Shown here in pieces: positions 35,967 to 44,769 of a stretch of DNA of 64,000 bases; within the stretch, counting starts at the first letter, position 1; the number at the start of each line of letters is the position of its first letter. Made by a program: the position numbers and the translations under genes. The stretch covers positions 14,323 through 78,322 of the forward strand of contig JAEOTF010000069.1 in assembly GCA_016840025.1 (NCBI GenBank). The letters run 5' to 3'. This DNA is from Candidatus Hodarchaeota archaeon. Lineage in GTDB: Archaea; Asgardarchaeota; Heimdallarchaeia; Hodarchaeales; YT1-039. Below the pieces are notes generated by a model. It saw only the letters and a program-made list of their open reading frames with translations, was not told the origin of the DNA and did not search any database.

Positions 35967-36593
35967 TTATATCTTTCTAAATCGCTCCACAAGGTATGCG
36001 AGAGCCATTCCTCCTAACAGTGCTGCAATGGCACTCATTAAAAACATAAACGGTTTTGACTCTAATACTAGCAAATATAAGGCTCTTTGTGAGGTTTTTG
36101 TAGCGGAGAATTGATTGGAAAGAGAAGATGTTTCTGCTGAAGAAGTAGGCTCCGATTTTGGAGTTACCGTAATTATTGTTGTCGCTGAAGCGCTTTCCCC
36201 TGTGGCATATTGGTTCACAAAGGTGTAATTGTGAGTGCCGACCGGTAAGCCATCAATATCGAGATAATAATCCCCCGCCATAACCACCACTGGACCATCC
36301 TCCGCTTTCCAAGCATCTAATAATTCTATAAAAACACCGTTAAGATAAGCGGTGACATTACCAGAGCTATTGCTGGCGCAAGTATATCCTATCTCAATCT
36401 CATATACACTTTCCCCTTCTACATAGGTGTCTTGAAAAGGTTCAGCAGAAATAGTTGGTCCGTAATAATCGTTACCAATGTTACCATGACCGTTTGCACT
36501 CACATTCATTAGCAAAGTAAAGCTTAATAGCAGAAAGACCGCACAAAAGCTTCGATACTTGACCCTCACGTTTATCCCGTACCTACTTTTCAT
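35967..36593 (-). CDS. Membrane-anchored surface protein with beta-sandwich domain
   Basis: A 208-residue protein with a signal peptide (a hydrophobic stretch FCAVFLLLSFTLLMNVSA near residues 16-33 after a basic start), a beta-rich domain (ISAEPFQDTYVEGESVYEIEIGYTC, AYLNGVFIELLDAW, GDYYLDIDGLPVGTHNYTF) in the style of archaeal Ig-like extracellular repeats, a serine/threonine-rich stalk (about 145-170), and a C-terminal membrane helix with a basic tail. It belongs to the same style of anchored surface proteins as the 22 kb and 27 kb genes. Confidence 0.7.
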   Translation of the reverse strand: MKSRYGINVRVKYRSFCAVFLLLSFTLLMNVSANGHGNIGNDYYGPTISAEPFQDTYVEGESVYEIEIGYTCASNSSGNVTAYLNGVFIELLDAWKAEDGPVVVMAGDYYLDIDGLPVGTHNYTFVNQYATGESASATTIITVTPKSEPTSSAETSSLSNQFSATKTSQRALYLLVLESKPFMFLMSAIAALLGGMALAYLVERFRKI

Positions 36594-36666
36594 CTATCAA
36601 ATAAAAAACTATCGATTTATGACGGATTCCTGTTGGATAAACACCAATAAATGAAAAGGGGAAAAA

Positions 36667-36864
36667 CTAGCTTCTCTTTCGTGCTAAACATATGACGGAG
36701 GAGAAAGTAATAATTAAAGTTAAAGCAACTACAATTATGGGAACGGGGAGATCATTGGGAATAATACCTAAATCAGTTCTAGATGCTTTTTTCACCTCGA
36801 ACTTATTGAGTAGTAGGTTGGGGAGTAAGGAATAATTTCCAACGGGATTAAAGAATATCACCAC
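36667..36864 (-). CDS. Short C-terminal membrane-anchor fragment
   Basis: A 65-residue frame whose last 35 residues are a membrane helix and basic tail (VPIIVVALTLIITFSSVICLARKRS), like the end of a surface protein, but no signal peptide or domain lies upstream. It may be the remnant of a longer surface gene or a small membrane protein. The 24-base repeat at 36880 lies immediately upstream. Confidence 0.35.
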   Translation of the reverse strand: MVIFFNPVGNYSLLPNLLLNKFEVKKASRTDLGIIPNDLPVPIIVVALTLIITFSSVICLARKRS

Positions 36865-37014
36865 TCTTTAGGATCCTTCATTTTAACAAAGAGAGAACTA
36901 CTTAAAAAAAACAGAAGCCTTTGGGATGTTAAAATGCACTTTCTTGAAACCCATTGCTCAAAAGTGACTTGGCTCTTTTTGTAGCTTTGATGGGTTTATT
37001 CTATATAATTACCG

Positions 37015-37055
37015 AATAAAGTCGTTAAATAGTTGTACAACATCAATAAAGTCGT
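37015..37055. promoter_or_regulatory. Palindrome between two direct repeats upstream of the ParB-radical SAM operon
   Basis: AATAAAGTCGT at 37015-37025 and again at 37045-37055 flank the perfect 10-base palindrome GTTGTACAAC at 37032-37041. The array lies 120-160 bases upstream of the small gene that starts at 37176. A ParB-type binding site or operator is a reasonable hypothesis since ParB proteins bind short palindromes; nothing more is shown. Confidence 0.5.
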
Positions 37056-37121
37056 GTTATAAAATTAAGTATGCTATCGCTATGCCATGGCTTGTTAAAA
37101 CCCAAGAAGTGGAAGAAGGTA

Positions 37122-37165
37122 TTTATAACTGATCTATCCCTATCCAATCAAGTTATCAAAGAGGT
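37122..37165 (+). promoter_or_regulatory. Probable box A and ribosome site for the ParB operon
   Basis: TTTATAAC at 37122-37129 fits an archaeal TATA element about 50 bases before the ATG at 37176. AGAGGT at 37158-37163 is a likely ribosome site, 12 bases before the start. Confidence 0.4.
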
Positions 37166-37175
37166 ATAATATCTA

Positions 37176-37421
37176 ATGTCTATCCAACGCTTGAAGATTG
37201 AAAGTGGGAAATTCTATATTGTCCAAGCGGGAAAAACCCAATGGATCCACGCGGACAAAGAGAGTGCTATTGGAACCCTCACGGAAATTATCCGTGAAGA
37301 CAATACCATCAACCCCGAAAAGACCCAGATCCTCGAAGTTGATACGGTCAAGGAGAAATGGAGTATGACGGCAGTTCCATGGGCAGAAGTAGCCTTTGGA
37401 CTGATCAGGAAGGGAAAATAG
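37176..37421 (+). CDS. Small protein preceding the ParB-radical SAM gene
   Basis: An 81-residue soluble alpha/beta protein (SIQRLKIESGKFYIVQAG, EIIREDNTINPEK, SMTAVPWAEVAFGLI). Family unknown. The stop codon is followed directly by the GTG of the next gene with no gap, so translation is coupled, and the two proteins probably work together. Confidence 0.7.
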   Translation: MSIQRLKIESGKFYIVQAGKTQWIHADKESAIGTLTEIIREDNTINPEKTQILEVDTVKEKWSMTAVPWAEVAFGLIRKGK

Positions 37422-39311
37422 GTGCCTATAGCGAAAAGAGTGTCAATTAATGCTATTCGTCCTAGTCCATTCCAACCTCGTCAATATTTCGATGAAGACA
37501 AATTAGAAGAATTAGCGAAATCTATTTCAGAAGTCGATTTAATCGAACCTATTGTTCTCCGCAAAAAAAATCAATCAGAATCCTATGAACTCATAGCAGG
37601 CGAACGGCGGTGGCGCGCCTGTCAAAAAGCAGGGCTTAAAGAGATAGACGCGGTGATTTATGAGAATATCAACGATTTCGAGGCCTTATTACTATCAGGC
37701 ACAGAAAATCTCCATCGTGAAGATTTGACCAGTATCGAACGAGAGAATCTAATTTATCACTTATGGGAACTAGGGAGAGAAGCAGGTGAAATAAGGGAAG
37801 GACATGGGAGTTATACTGATTTAGCACGTAAATTAGGCCTTACAACCCCAGCTATCCAACAAACTATTAAGGCTAAAGAATTTCGAGATGCCAGTTCCTT
37901 CAGTGATAAAGTTTCTACCTTCTCAATCGCCCAGACAAAAAGTTTACCTCCAGAAGAACGCACTAAGATCTTAGAACGAGTGGAAAAGGAAGAGATTGCT
38001 CCCAGTAAAGTTCAAACATTCGTCCGTACGATGAAACAAGTCTCTAAGCCTGTCAAAGAGGCTATGCTCAAGTCACAATCCAAAATTACTCCTGAGGTAG
38101 CTCACGAAATTGAACAAAAGATCCCTACTAAAACAGGAAGGAAAGAAGCCATTGTACAAATTGAGGGGAGCGCCTTTCCAGCAACTGAACCAGCCGTTGG
38201 CACTATAATTGAAGAAATAGGAGCTAAAGAACATCGTAAACAACTCGTCCTTACAGAATTCATTGATGAAGATCAAAAGGAAGAGAGGCCAGAAATTAGG
38301 GAGAAGGAAGTAACCATTGAAAAAGAGATCCCCGGGAGTCTTTCGATTCAATTTTATCCGTACACTTATCTAGACGGTTCTAAGGCGTGGCGGGGTAGGA
38401 GAGTAGGGGATGGCTCAATTATTGAGATCTTTGACGCAACTCCTGCACCCAAATCACAGATTGATGTAATTTGTCCCCATTTTATGCAACTCAAGTGGGC
38501 TACAGGTTGTCCTTTTGACTGTGCTTGGTGTTACCTCCAAGGAACACTCCCCCTTCTGGATGGAGAGACAAAGCCAAACTATAAAGATAGGAAAAAAATC
38601 GCTCGACATATCGAATGTTTTGTGCAAAGTACCGCGCGCCCTGAGATCCTTAATACAGGTGAATTAAGTGATAGTCTCATGGGTGAGAGAGAGAAAGGAA
38701 AAAAACCCTTTAGTAAGTTTATCATCGATTTGGTGAAAAAACACCGCCGAATCAATCGAACTAAACACAAAATCCTATTTCTCACTAGATCGGACTATAT
38801 AGAACATCTTCTGGAAGCTAATGGTCAAGATGTAGCGATTTGTAGTATTACAGTGAATGCGCTTGAAGTCGCTAGACGGTGGGAAGCCAAGGTTCCTTCT
38901 GTTCAGAACCGGTTAGAAGCAGCCAGGAAGTTAAAGGACGCTGGTTATGAGGTACGCCTGCGAATTGATCCCATGGTGCCTATAGAAAATTGGGAAGAGG
39001 AATATCTCGACCTGATCGATCTGATCTTCAAATATCTAATACCGGATCGGATTACGTTGGGATCACCCAGAGGGCTTCAATCTACACTGGATAACGCTAA
39101 GAATAAGGCTTGGGCTAAATACCTTAGTGAACGTACTGATCGGGGTCTGGGGGTTCCGTTTGATGCCCGTTATGCGGTGTATAAAGCCGTCATTGACAAA
39201 CTTCGCAAAAAATACATCTATATGTCTGTTAGTCTCTGCAAGGAAACCCTCGCTATGTGGACTAAACTCGGTATGGACTTTTCCTACCCTATGTGTAACT
39301 GTATTGCATAG
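37422..39311 (+). CDS. ParB-radical SAM (spore photoproduct lyase-like) fusion
   Basis: A 629-residue fusion. The N-terminus is a ParB/Spo0J CTPase-type domain: GERRWRA (60-66) and ENLHRED (95-101), the two CTP-binding motifs, then a helix-turn-helix near 130-150. A 100-residue linker (about 200-300) leads to a radical SAM domain with C363-x3-C367-x2-C370, the spore photoproduct lyase-like block LNTGELSDSL, RIDPMVP and ITLGSPRG, and a C-terminal MCNC. The start is the GTG at 37422, directly after the upstream stop. Separate families are known for both halves; I know of no characterised protein combining them. A DNA-bound repair or modification enzyme loaded by ParB sliding is a hypothesis. 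Confidence 0.85.
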   Translation: MPIAKRVSINAIRPSPFQPRQYFDEDKLEELAKSISEVDLIEPIVLRKKNQSESYELIAGERRWRACQKAGLKEIDAVIYENINDFEALLLSGTENLHREDLTSIERENLIYHLWELGREAGEIREGHGSYTDLARKLGLTTPAIQQTIKAKEFRDASSFSDKVSTFSIAQTKSLPPEERTKILERVEKEEIAPSKVQTFVRTMKQVSKPVKEAMLKSQSKITPEVAHEIEQKIPTKTGRKEAIVQIEGSAFPATEPAVGTIIEEIGAKEHRKQLVLTEFIDEDQKEERPEIREKEVTIEKEIPGSLSIQFYPYTYLDGSKAWRGRRVGDGSIIEIFDATPAPKSQIDVICPHFMQLKWATGCPFDCAWCYLQGTLPLLDGETKPNYKDRKKIARHIECFVQSTARPEILNTGELSDSLMGEREKGKKPFSKFIIDLVKKHRRINRTKHKILFLTRSDYIEHLLEANGQDVAICSITVNALEVARRWEAKVPSVQNRLEAARKLKDAGYEVRLRIDPMVPIENWEEEYLDLIDLIFKYLIPDRITLGSPRGLQSTLDNAKNKAWAKYLSERTDRGLGVPFDARYAVYKAVIDKLRKKYIYMSVSLCKETLAMWTKLGMDFSYPMCNCIA

Positions 39312-39708
39312 AACCTGGGGTAGGAGAGGAAAGCAATGGAGGAATGTTGAATTGAGGTAAGTTTTTAGAATGGATGAAGAATATTTTACGTCTTATAAAG
39401 AGCCTGTGACTAGAAAAAGTCACTAAGTCCATTTATGATGGTTTTTAATAGATAAGTTACAAATAGAGCCTTTTTTTGGGTTATATTGCAGGTTTTTTGC
39501 TGGAATTAGGGAGGGAATACTTATGAGAAGTGTTTACAATTGAGACTGGGGATTATAGGGGTATTATCAAAAGTATATGAGGGAGAATGCCCAACAATAG
39601 AATAAGAAGCTAAGAGTGTAGATTTGCTGCTAAAACTGACTCTTCTTAGACTGTTTGACGAGAAGTTAGGGTTTTCGTAAATTAATCTAAATTTGGTGAA
39701 TTACTAAC
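39312..39708. other. 397-base gap
   Basis: No frame or RNA recognised. A GGTGA ribosome site lies about 11 bases before the ATG at 39709. Confidence 0.4.
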
Positions 39709-41160
39709 ATGTCTGCGGTTAAAAGGGTTGACAAGTTCCGAGAAGCCATCTGGTTATTTGTAGCTAAGACTCTACCTAAAATGCCTGTAGAACTTCAACC
39801 CTCATTAGCGGATATGGCTTGGTTGATGGCTAATCACTTTTTTTCTCCTGAGGTAAGCCAAAAACTGTATCTTAGACTTCAAAAAATCTGGTTAAATCGA
39901 TCTCTTGAATCAAACAACCAAGTAGAATTATTAGCATATTGTGCTTGGAAACTACAACTTTATCTCACATTTAATCAGCCAGAAATCGCCTTCAGTCTAT
40001 TTCAAGAAATAATTAAGGTCATTCGGTACAATGATCATAAACTAGAGACTAATTTGGAGCTATGCTGTATACCTAACTCTAAGAAATTCCCTTTACCCAG
40101 AATTCCAGAGGAGGATATGAAATTTTTATTTGGAATAAGTCAAGCCTGTCAACAGTCGCAAAGTAACTTAACAATCAATTATCTAGCAAACAAGATGGCT
40201 TGCTCCCAAAAAGATCTCATTTGGTATCTTAATAAGATTAAAATGGTTATTGGATCCCTGGTTGCATTTGAAGCTCTTGGATTATATATGTTAAGAGTAG
40301 AAATTGAAATTAGCTCTAATCAAAACTGGCCTCAACTCTTAGAAAGAATCAAACCTATTATCTATAGATGTGAAGCGCATACTTCACCTTCTAAGACTCC
40401 AAAAGAGAATGATCTCTATCCTACACAGCTTTCTATGGAATTTCTGTACCCAATTTCACAAGAAAAACCGCTATTCAAATGGGCTGCCAGAAATAAAATA
40501 AGAGTACTTCGTAAAGTCGAACAATATCTCTACCAGAACTTTAATGTGCTATATAAAGATCAATGGGATCCTTTAGGTACTACTCGTCTAAAGTCAAAAG
40601 GGTCAAGAACTTCTATTATAATTACTTCCAATAAGCTTGAAGTGAATAAGAGACTTCTTAGGATTACTGAAACATATCTGAAGCCTGCAGCTTTTCTTGG
40701 AAATAGAAAAGCAGAAACTGCTGATTGTCTTCTTCCATTTCATAGGCTAGGGTCATATCTGAAAATGAGGGAGAAATGGGCGCACAAAACAGCCGCTGAG
40801 CTTTTTCAAAAACGAATATTAGTTCCATTTTTATATAGTGAGCTTCTTAGATTCGACCCTGAATTTATTCTGGAAGGTGAAGAGCTAACGCTTCAGGATA
40901 AAGCAAAAAGCTATCTATATACCCGTGGAGAAATGCTTCAACCATTTAATGTAGAAAAACAAGCTTGGAATCAGCACCAAAAGGTATTCCGTCTATATGT
41001 ACCCAAGGTTTCTGTGAGCGATTTTGAAGAATTTGAAGTCAGATCTCTTAAACGACTTTATTGGGCTTCACCACGGCCTTTGATTCAGGTAAACATGTAT
41101 GATTTTAAAAAATCATCCTGGAAATGCCCTAAACTTCCAGATCTACATGATTTTCAATAA
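39709..41160 (+). CDS. Unknown protein with winged-helix domain, paralog A
   Basis: A 483-residue protein. The N-terminal 110 residues are a helical bundle. Around 160-190 a winged-helix segment reads LTINYLANKMACSQKDLIWYLNKIKM, in the position of an Lrp/ArsR-like recognition helix. The C-terminal half is alpha/beta with tryptophan- and arginine-rich stretches (KTAAELFQKRILVPFLYSELLRFDPEFILEG). The paralog at 42191-43615 has the same layout. Together with the ParB fusion nearby it could regulate or belong to an accessory element; function unknown. Confidence 0.7.
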   Translation: MSAVKRVDKFREAIWLFVAKTLPKMPVELQPSLADMAWLMANHFFSPEVSQKLYLRLQKIWLNRSLESNNQVELLAYCAWKLQLYLTFNQPEIAFSLFQEIIKVIRYNDHKLETNLELCCIPNSKKFPLPRIPEEDMKFLFGISQACQQSQSNLTINYLANKMACSQKDLIWYLNKIKMVIGSLVAFEALGLYMLRVEIEISSNQNWPQLLERIKPIIYRCEAHTSPSKTPKENDLYPTQLSMEFLYPISQEKPLFKWAARNKIRVLRKVEQYLYQNFNVLYKDQWDPLGTTRLKSKGSRTSIIITSNKLEVNKRLLRITETYLKPAAFLGNRKAETADCLLPFHRLGSYLKMREKWAHKTAAELFQKRILVPFLYSELLRFDPEFILEGEELTLQDKAKSYLYTRGEMLQPFNVEKQAWNQHQKVFRLYVPKVSVSDFEEFEVRSLKRLYWASPRPLIQVNMYDFKKSSWKCPKLPDLHDFQ

Positions 41161-42190
41161 TTTAGTACTTCAATAACAAGTCATTCAAACTAGGCATTCA
41201 ACTGAAAAAAAAAGAAGAGAGAAAGGAAGAATACGAGATCAGGCCTTAATTAGGAGGTTGTCCTCCGCCTTGTCCCGAACCTGGCGGTAAATTCATTTTC
41301 TGACACCTTATAGATCTATTATTCGCCACCCCCCTTTCTAATGTGCTTTTCCCCCACTATTCGTCGAAAGTGTTCTCTTTTAGCTATACTATCCTTTTGG
41401 TAACTACTTCCGACATTCTTGCACATATTATAATGTTATTAAAAACATTTATAAGTTACTAAGCTTATTCAATGAAACCAAGTGGATAAAGGAGAATAAA
41501 ACAAATTTAGGAGAGAGATAGAGCTTAACGAATGTGATAATCATATCACACGGGAATTAATTGTCTTTAGGTTGCGATTCATTGTCTAATACTATAATAT
41601 AACCCTGCCGCCCCATAATAACCCTTACATCCACAAGGATTTATTATTTCTGATATAACTTTATAAAAGCTTATTAAACCTCTTGAATGCAAAGGTTAAT
41701 ATATAAAAGGGGGAAAGGTAGAGAGAGCAGAATATAAGTGAAAAAAATGAGTAGAATATAAGCTCCCCAATTTCTTCCATAAGATATATACTCATACAAG
41801 TTTCTCAAACTATTTATATATCCCTAAATTAAAATTGGGGCTAAGATGGTATGGGTGAAGTGAAAGTGATGTCCAATAAAAGACGAATGCAATGAAGTGG
41901 ATTTCTCTTCTTCAGACCTTTATAAAGCGAGTGAGGGAAAAGATAGGTGAGGCTCCATTTATCAGAGTTAAGAATCACCTCGCTGATTTCTATTATTCAT
42001 CCCTTCCTTTGAAGCTAGCTGCGTCCAACACTTATATCTGATCAATATTTTAACATCAAAGGAGCTAGAATTAACTATAATGAAAAAAATCATCATAACG
42101 ACTAGGTAGTGTTTAAGAATAGCTATATGGAAAAGATAATGGATATCGATTGGATTACCTCCTTTATCAAAAGAGAGGGATTTAATTACC
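41161..42190. other. 1,030-base apparently noncoding region between the paralogs
   Basis: Contains no long frame on either strand except a weak 74-codon one at 41968-42192 that overlaps the next start. On the minus strand at 41252-41302 a 16-codon frame (MNLPPGSGQGGGQPPN) could be the end of a lost gene. Several TTTATATA-like boxes (near 41697, 41812, 41920) show promoter potential. A structural RNA is possible but no fold was recognised. Confidence 0.5.
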
Positions 42191-43615
42191 ATGTTACCTG
42201 CGGATAGGCTAAGTGACTTGCGAACCGCGTTATGGAAACTTACAACCGATATTATTCCTCAAACTCCCGAGAATCTGCAACCAGCATTAGCGAACATGGT
42301 GCGGTTACTGGGGAATCATTTATTAGACCCCGAAGAAAGTTATAAAATATTCACCGAGATTAGAGAAATTTGGGACATCGATTCTCTTGAACTGGATCCG
42401 CGTATTAATATTTTAGCTCTTTGCACATGGAAGATGCGACTTTATCTCATTTTTAACCTTGCAGAATCTGCCTTCCAATTATTTAGACGAGTCATGCAAG
42501 TTGTTCGCACTGGGGGTCCCGATTATGAGGAACTTCAATTTGTAGCTCGCCCTCACTCGGCAGAATTTCCATTCCCTTTAATTCCTGACGAAGATATAGA
42601 ATTTCTCAATACGGTGGGTTATGCGATTCAGGAATATAGTGATGTCAGCATTAGAAAATTAGCTAAACTGAGCGACCTATCTCAACAAAAAACTCTATCC
42701 CGTTTAAAGAAATTTGAAATGGTCTTCGGATATATGGTTGCAGTGGAAACTCTCGGTTTGAATTGGGTCCGTGCTGAGATCGAATTACGGTCTGCTGATA
42801 GACTTTCCTTATTATTAGAAAAATTCAAACCTTTTGCGTACCGCTGTGAACTACATTCTCCTAATCATGAAAAATTATTTCCCGCTCGTTTCTCCGTGGA
42901 ATTTCTCTATCCCGTTGACCAACAAAAACAGTTAAAGGAATGGGGGAAGAGAAATAATGGCCAATTATACCAGCAGGTGGGACAACACATCTATCAAAAC
43001 TATAATGCGCTCAATAAAGGACAGTGGTATGACAAAGAAACCACTCAACCAAAAAGAGGAGTGCATCAATCAGTACTAAGAAACGTGCATAAACAAATTA
43101 AATTAACGAGAGACCTTCTTAGAGTCCTTGAAAGCTGTCGTCAGGGGGTAAGATTTAGGAGTGATTTAGTCACCGAAAACAGAGAAAAACCTGCTCCCGA
43201 TTACCAATTAAGATTACAGTTCATGTTAAAAGAAGATTGGATGTGGAAGTTAGCAGGGAATCTTTTCAAACAAGGGATTCTAGTACCCTATTTCTTTAGT
43301 AACCTTCTTCTTTGGAGACCTGAGTATGTGGTTGAAGGAGATAACCTAAAATTTCACACAGAGGGAATAAAGTTCCTGTATGCCCGCCAGGAAACTTTAA
43401 AATCCATTGAAGAGCCAGATGATGGTGTAAATCTAACAAAATCTCGTTTATATGTACCTGAAGTCACACCAGAACTACAATACCAGAAAGAATTTAGGCG
43501 GGTTAAACGTATCCACTACAGTCCTAATGAGGTGTTAACTCGAATGAGTCAGTATAGTTTTGAGGGAGCATGCTGGAAAGCCCCAAATCTACCCACTATT
43601 CGTGAATTCCTGTGA
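42191..43615 (+). CDS. Unknown protein with winged-helix domain, paralog B
   Basis: A 474-residue paralog of the 39709 gene. The same three blocks occur: helical N-terminus (LQPALANMVRLLGNHLLDPEESYKIF), winged helix (SIRKLAKLSDLSQQKTLSRLKKFEMVFG), and a C-terminal half with KLAGNLFKQGILVPYFFSNLLLWRPEYVVEG. Similarity is moderate (many substitutions) so the duplication is old. A T9 run at 43617-43625, immediately after the stop, would end its transcript. Confidence 0.7.
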   Translation: MLPADRLSDLRTALWKLTTDIIPQTPENLQPALANMVRLLGNHLLDPEESYKIFTEIREIWDIDSLELDPRINILALCTWKMRLYLIFNLAESAFQLFRRVMQVVRTGGPDYEELQFVARPHSAEFPFPLIPDEDIEFLNTVGYAIQEYSDVSIRKLAKLSDLSQQKTLSRLKKFEMVFGYMVAVETLGLNWVRAEIELRSADRLSLLLEKFKPFAYRCELHSPNHEKLFPARFSVEFLYPVDQQKQLKEWGKRNNGQLYQQVGQHIYQNYNALNKGQWYDKETTQPKRGVHQSVLRNVHKQIKLTRDLLRVLESCRQGVRFRSDLVTENREKPAPDYQLRLQFMLKEDWMWKLAGNLFKQGILVPYFFSNLLLWRPEYVVEGDNLKFHTEGIKFLYARQETLKSIEEPDDGVNLTKSRLYVPEVTPELQYQKEFRRVKRIHYSPNEVLTRMSQYSFEGACWKAPNLPTIREFL

Positions 43616-43616
43616 A

Positions 43617-43625
43617 TTTTTTTTT
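43617..43625 (+). terminator. T9 tract ending the winged-helix paralog B transcript
   Basis: Nine consecutive T directly after the stop codon fit the archaeal type of factor-independent termination on a U-tract. Confidence 0.5.
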
Positions 43626-43728
43626 CGGCAGAAATACTTCAAATAATGCCTTATGAATAGCAGAAACAAAAAAAGTAGAGAAAAGAATAGCTCAACTAAA
43701 TTTCATTTCTATAAATGATACGGGATTA

Positions 43729-44214
43729 ATGATGACTACTTTCACATACATTCCAATTGGCGTAATTAGAACACCTTTCAAGTTGGCTAAGGGCATCCCT
43801 ATTCAATCGGCCTTTTCGGATGAACAGGGGACGATAGAGCTTTTCCCTCAGTTTAAGGAAGGTTTGAAAGATCTTGATGGGTTTTCTCACATCATTTTAC
43901 TCTATCATTTCCATCAAACTACAGAATGGAAGCCTTTAGTTCGTCCTTTTCTCGATAAAGAAGAGCATGGGATCTTTGCTGTAAGAGCACCACCCAGACC
44001 TAACCCTATAGGACTTTCAACAGTACGGCTTGAGAAAATTGAGGATACAACTCTCTTTGTTCGTGGGGTTGATGTAATCGATGGCACCCCTCTCCTTGAC
44101 ATCAAGCCATACGTCCCCAAGTTTGATAATTTTAGTGAAGCTACTGAAGGCTGGCTCCCTAAAACAGAGAATAAAACTGAGCCGCCTCTCGCAGATGAGC
44201 GCTTTAGTAAATGA
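43729..44214 (+). CDS. trmO: tRNA-methyltransferase O family (TrmO/TsaA)
   Basis: A 161-residue protein that in bacteria adds a methyl group to t6A37 of tRNA-Thr(GGU). Motifs: IPIGVIRTPFKLAKGIPIQSAF, the DLDGFSHIILLYHFHQ strand, and APPRPNPIGLSTVRL, all conserved in the family, plus DVIDGTPLLDIKPYVP. The start is ATG at 43729 or the next ATG one codon on. It converges on the cysteine hydrolase gene with essentially no gap (1 base). Confidence 0.88.
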   Translation: MMTTFTYIPIGVIRTPFKLAKGIPIQSAFSDEQGTIELFPQFKEGLKDLDGFSHIILLYHFHQTTEWKPLVRPFLDKEEHGIFAVRAPPRPNPIGLSTVRLEKIEDTTLFVRGVDVIDGTPLLDIKPYVPKFDNFSEATEGWLPKTENKTEPPLADERFSK

Positions 44215-44215
44215 A

Positions 44216-44737
44216 TCAGAATTGAATCTCACTTTCTTCCTTCACTGTGGTAAACGCGCCGAGTACATCATTATGATGTGCGATAATTTGTGAAGCTGTA
44301 AGAACAGAGGAATCCCACGTGCTATGCGCATTTTTCACTAAATTAACTTCATATCCTAAGCTGAAAGCACGGCGACAAGTTGTATCCACGCAATATTCGG
44401 TCTGTAGCCCCGCAATAATTAGTTTTTTAGCCCCTTGAGCATCTAATTCGCTTTTTAAGTTTGTATTATTGAAAGAATCGGGAGTTTTTTTTTGGATCAC
44501 TACATCTTCCTTAACTGGAGCAATGGAAGGATGGATTTCCCACCCGGGTGTCCCTGGTTCGTCAGGATCACCGCTACCGCCACAATTCTGAATATAGATT
44601 ATTGGTACTTTAGCTGAACGGGCTTTACCTATTAAACTGCTGATTTTTGTAAGGAGATTATCTCCTGCATAGATGGGATCTGAGCCTATGAAATTCCCTA
44701 CCTGCATGTCTATAACTAATAGTACTGTGTCATTCAT
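44216..44737 (-). CDS. Isochorismatase/nicotinamidase-like cysteine hydrolase
   Basis: A 173-residue cysteine hydrolase. LLVIDMQVGN with catalytic aspartate D10, a lysine in VVIQKKTPDSF, and the nucleophile cysteine in GLQTEYCVDTTCRRAFSLGY near 118 form the usual triad. The substrate is not specified by sequence (nicotinamide, isochorismate, ureas and others are possible). Confidence 0.85.
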   Translation of the reverse strand: MNDTVLLVIDMQVGNFIGSDPIYAGDNLLTKISSLIGKARSAKVPIIYIQNCGGSGDPDEPGTPGWEIHPSIAPVKEDVVIQKKTPDSFNNTNLKSELDAQGAKKLIIAGLQTEYCVDTTCRRAFSLGYEVNLVKNAHSTWDSSVLTASQIIAHHNDVLGAFTTVKEESEIQF

Positions 44738-44769
44738 GTTTCTTTGTTGGAAAGAAGTAGAAATAAGTT

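Larger units (their letters stand above)
35916..36903. repeat. Two 24-base repeats flanking surface-protein genes
   Basis: ATTTTAACAGAGAGAGAACT with following ACTT at 35916-35939 matches ATTTTAACAAAGAGAGAACT with ACTT at 36880-36903, one mismatch in 24. They bracket the 35967-36864 region that holds two membrane-anchored surface coding frames. They could be the ends of a short duplicated or mobile segment, or conserved downstream/upstream signals. Confidence 0.6.

Noticed and set aside
35768..35980. 70-codon plus-strand frame, hydrophobic N-terminus
   Set aside because: Overlaps the end of the surface gene; first part is hydrophobic by AT composition and no ribosome site is visible.
41968..42192. 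74-codon minus-strand frame
   Set aside because: Overlaps the start of the 42191 gene; no recognisable protein.
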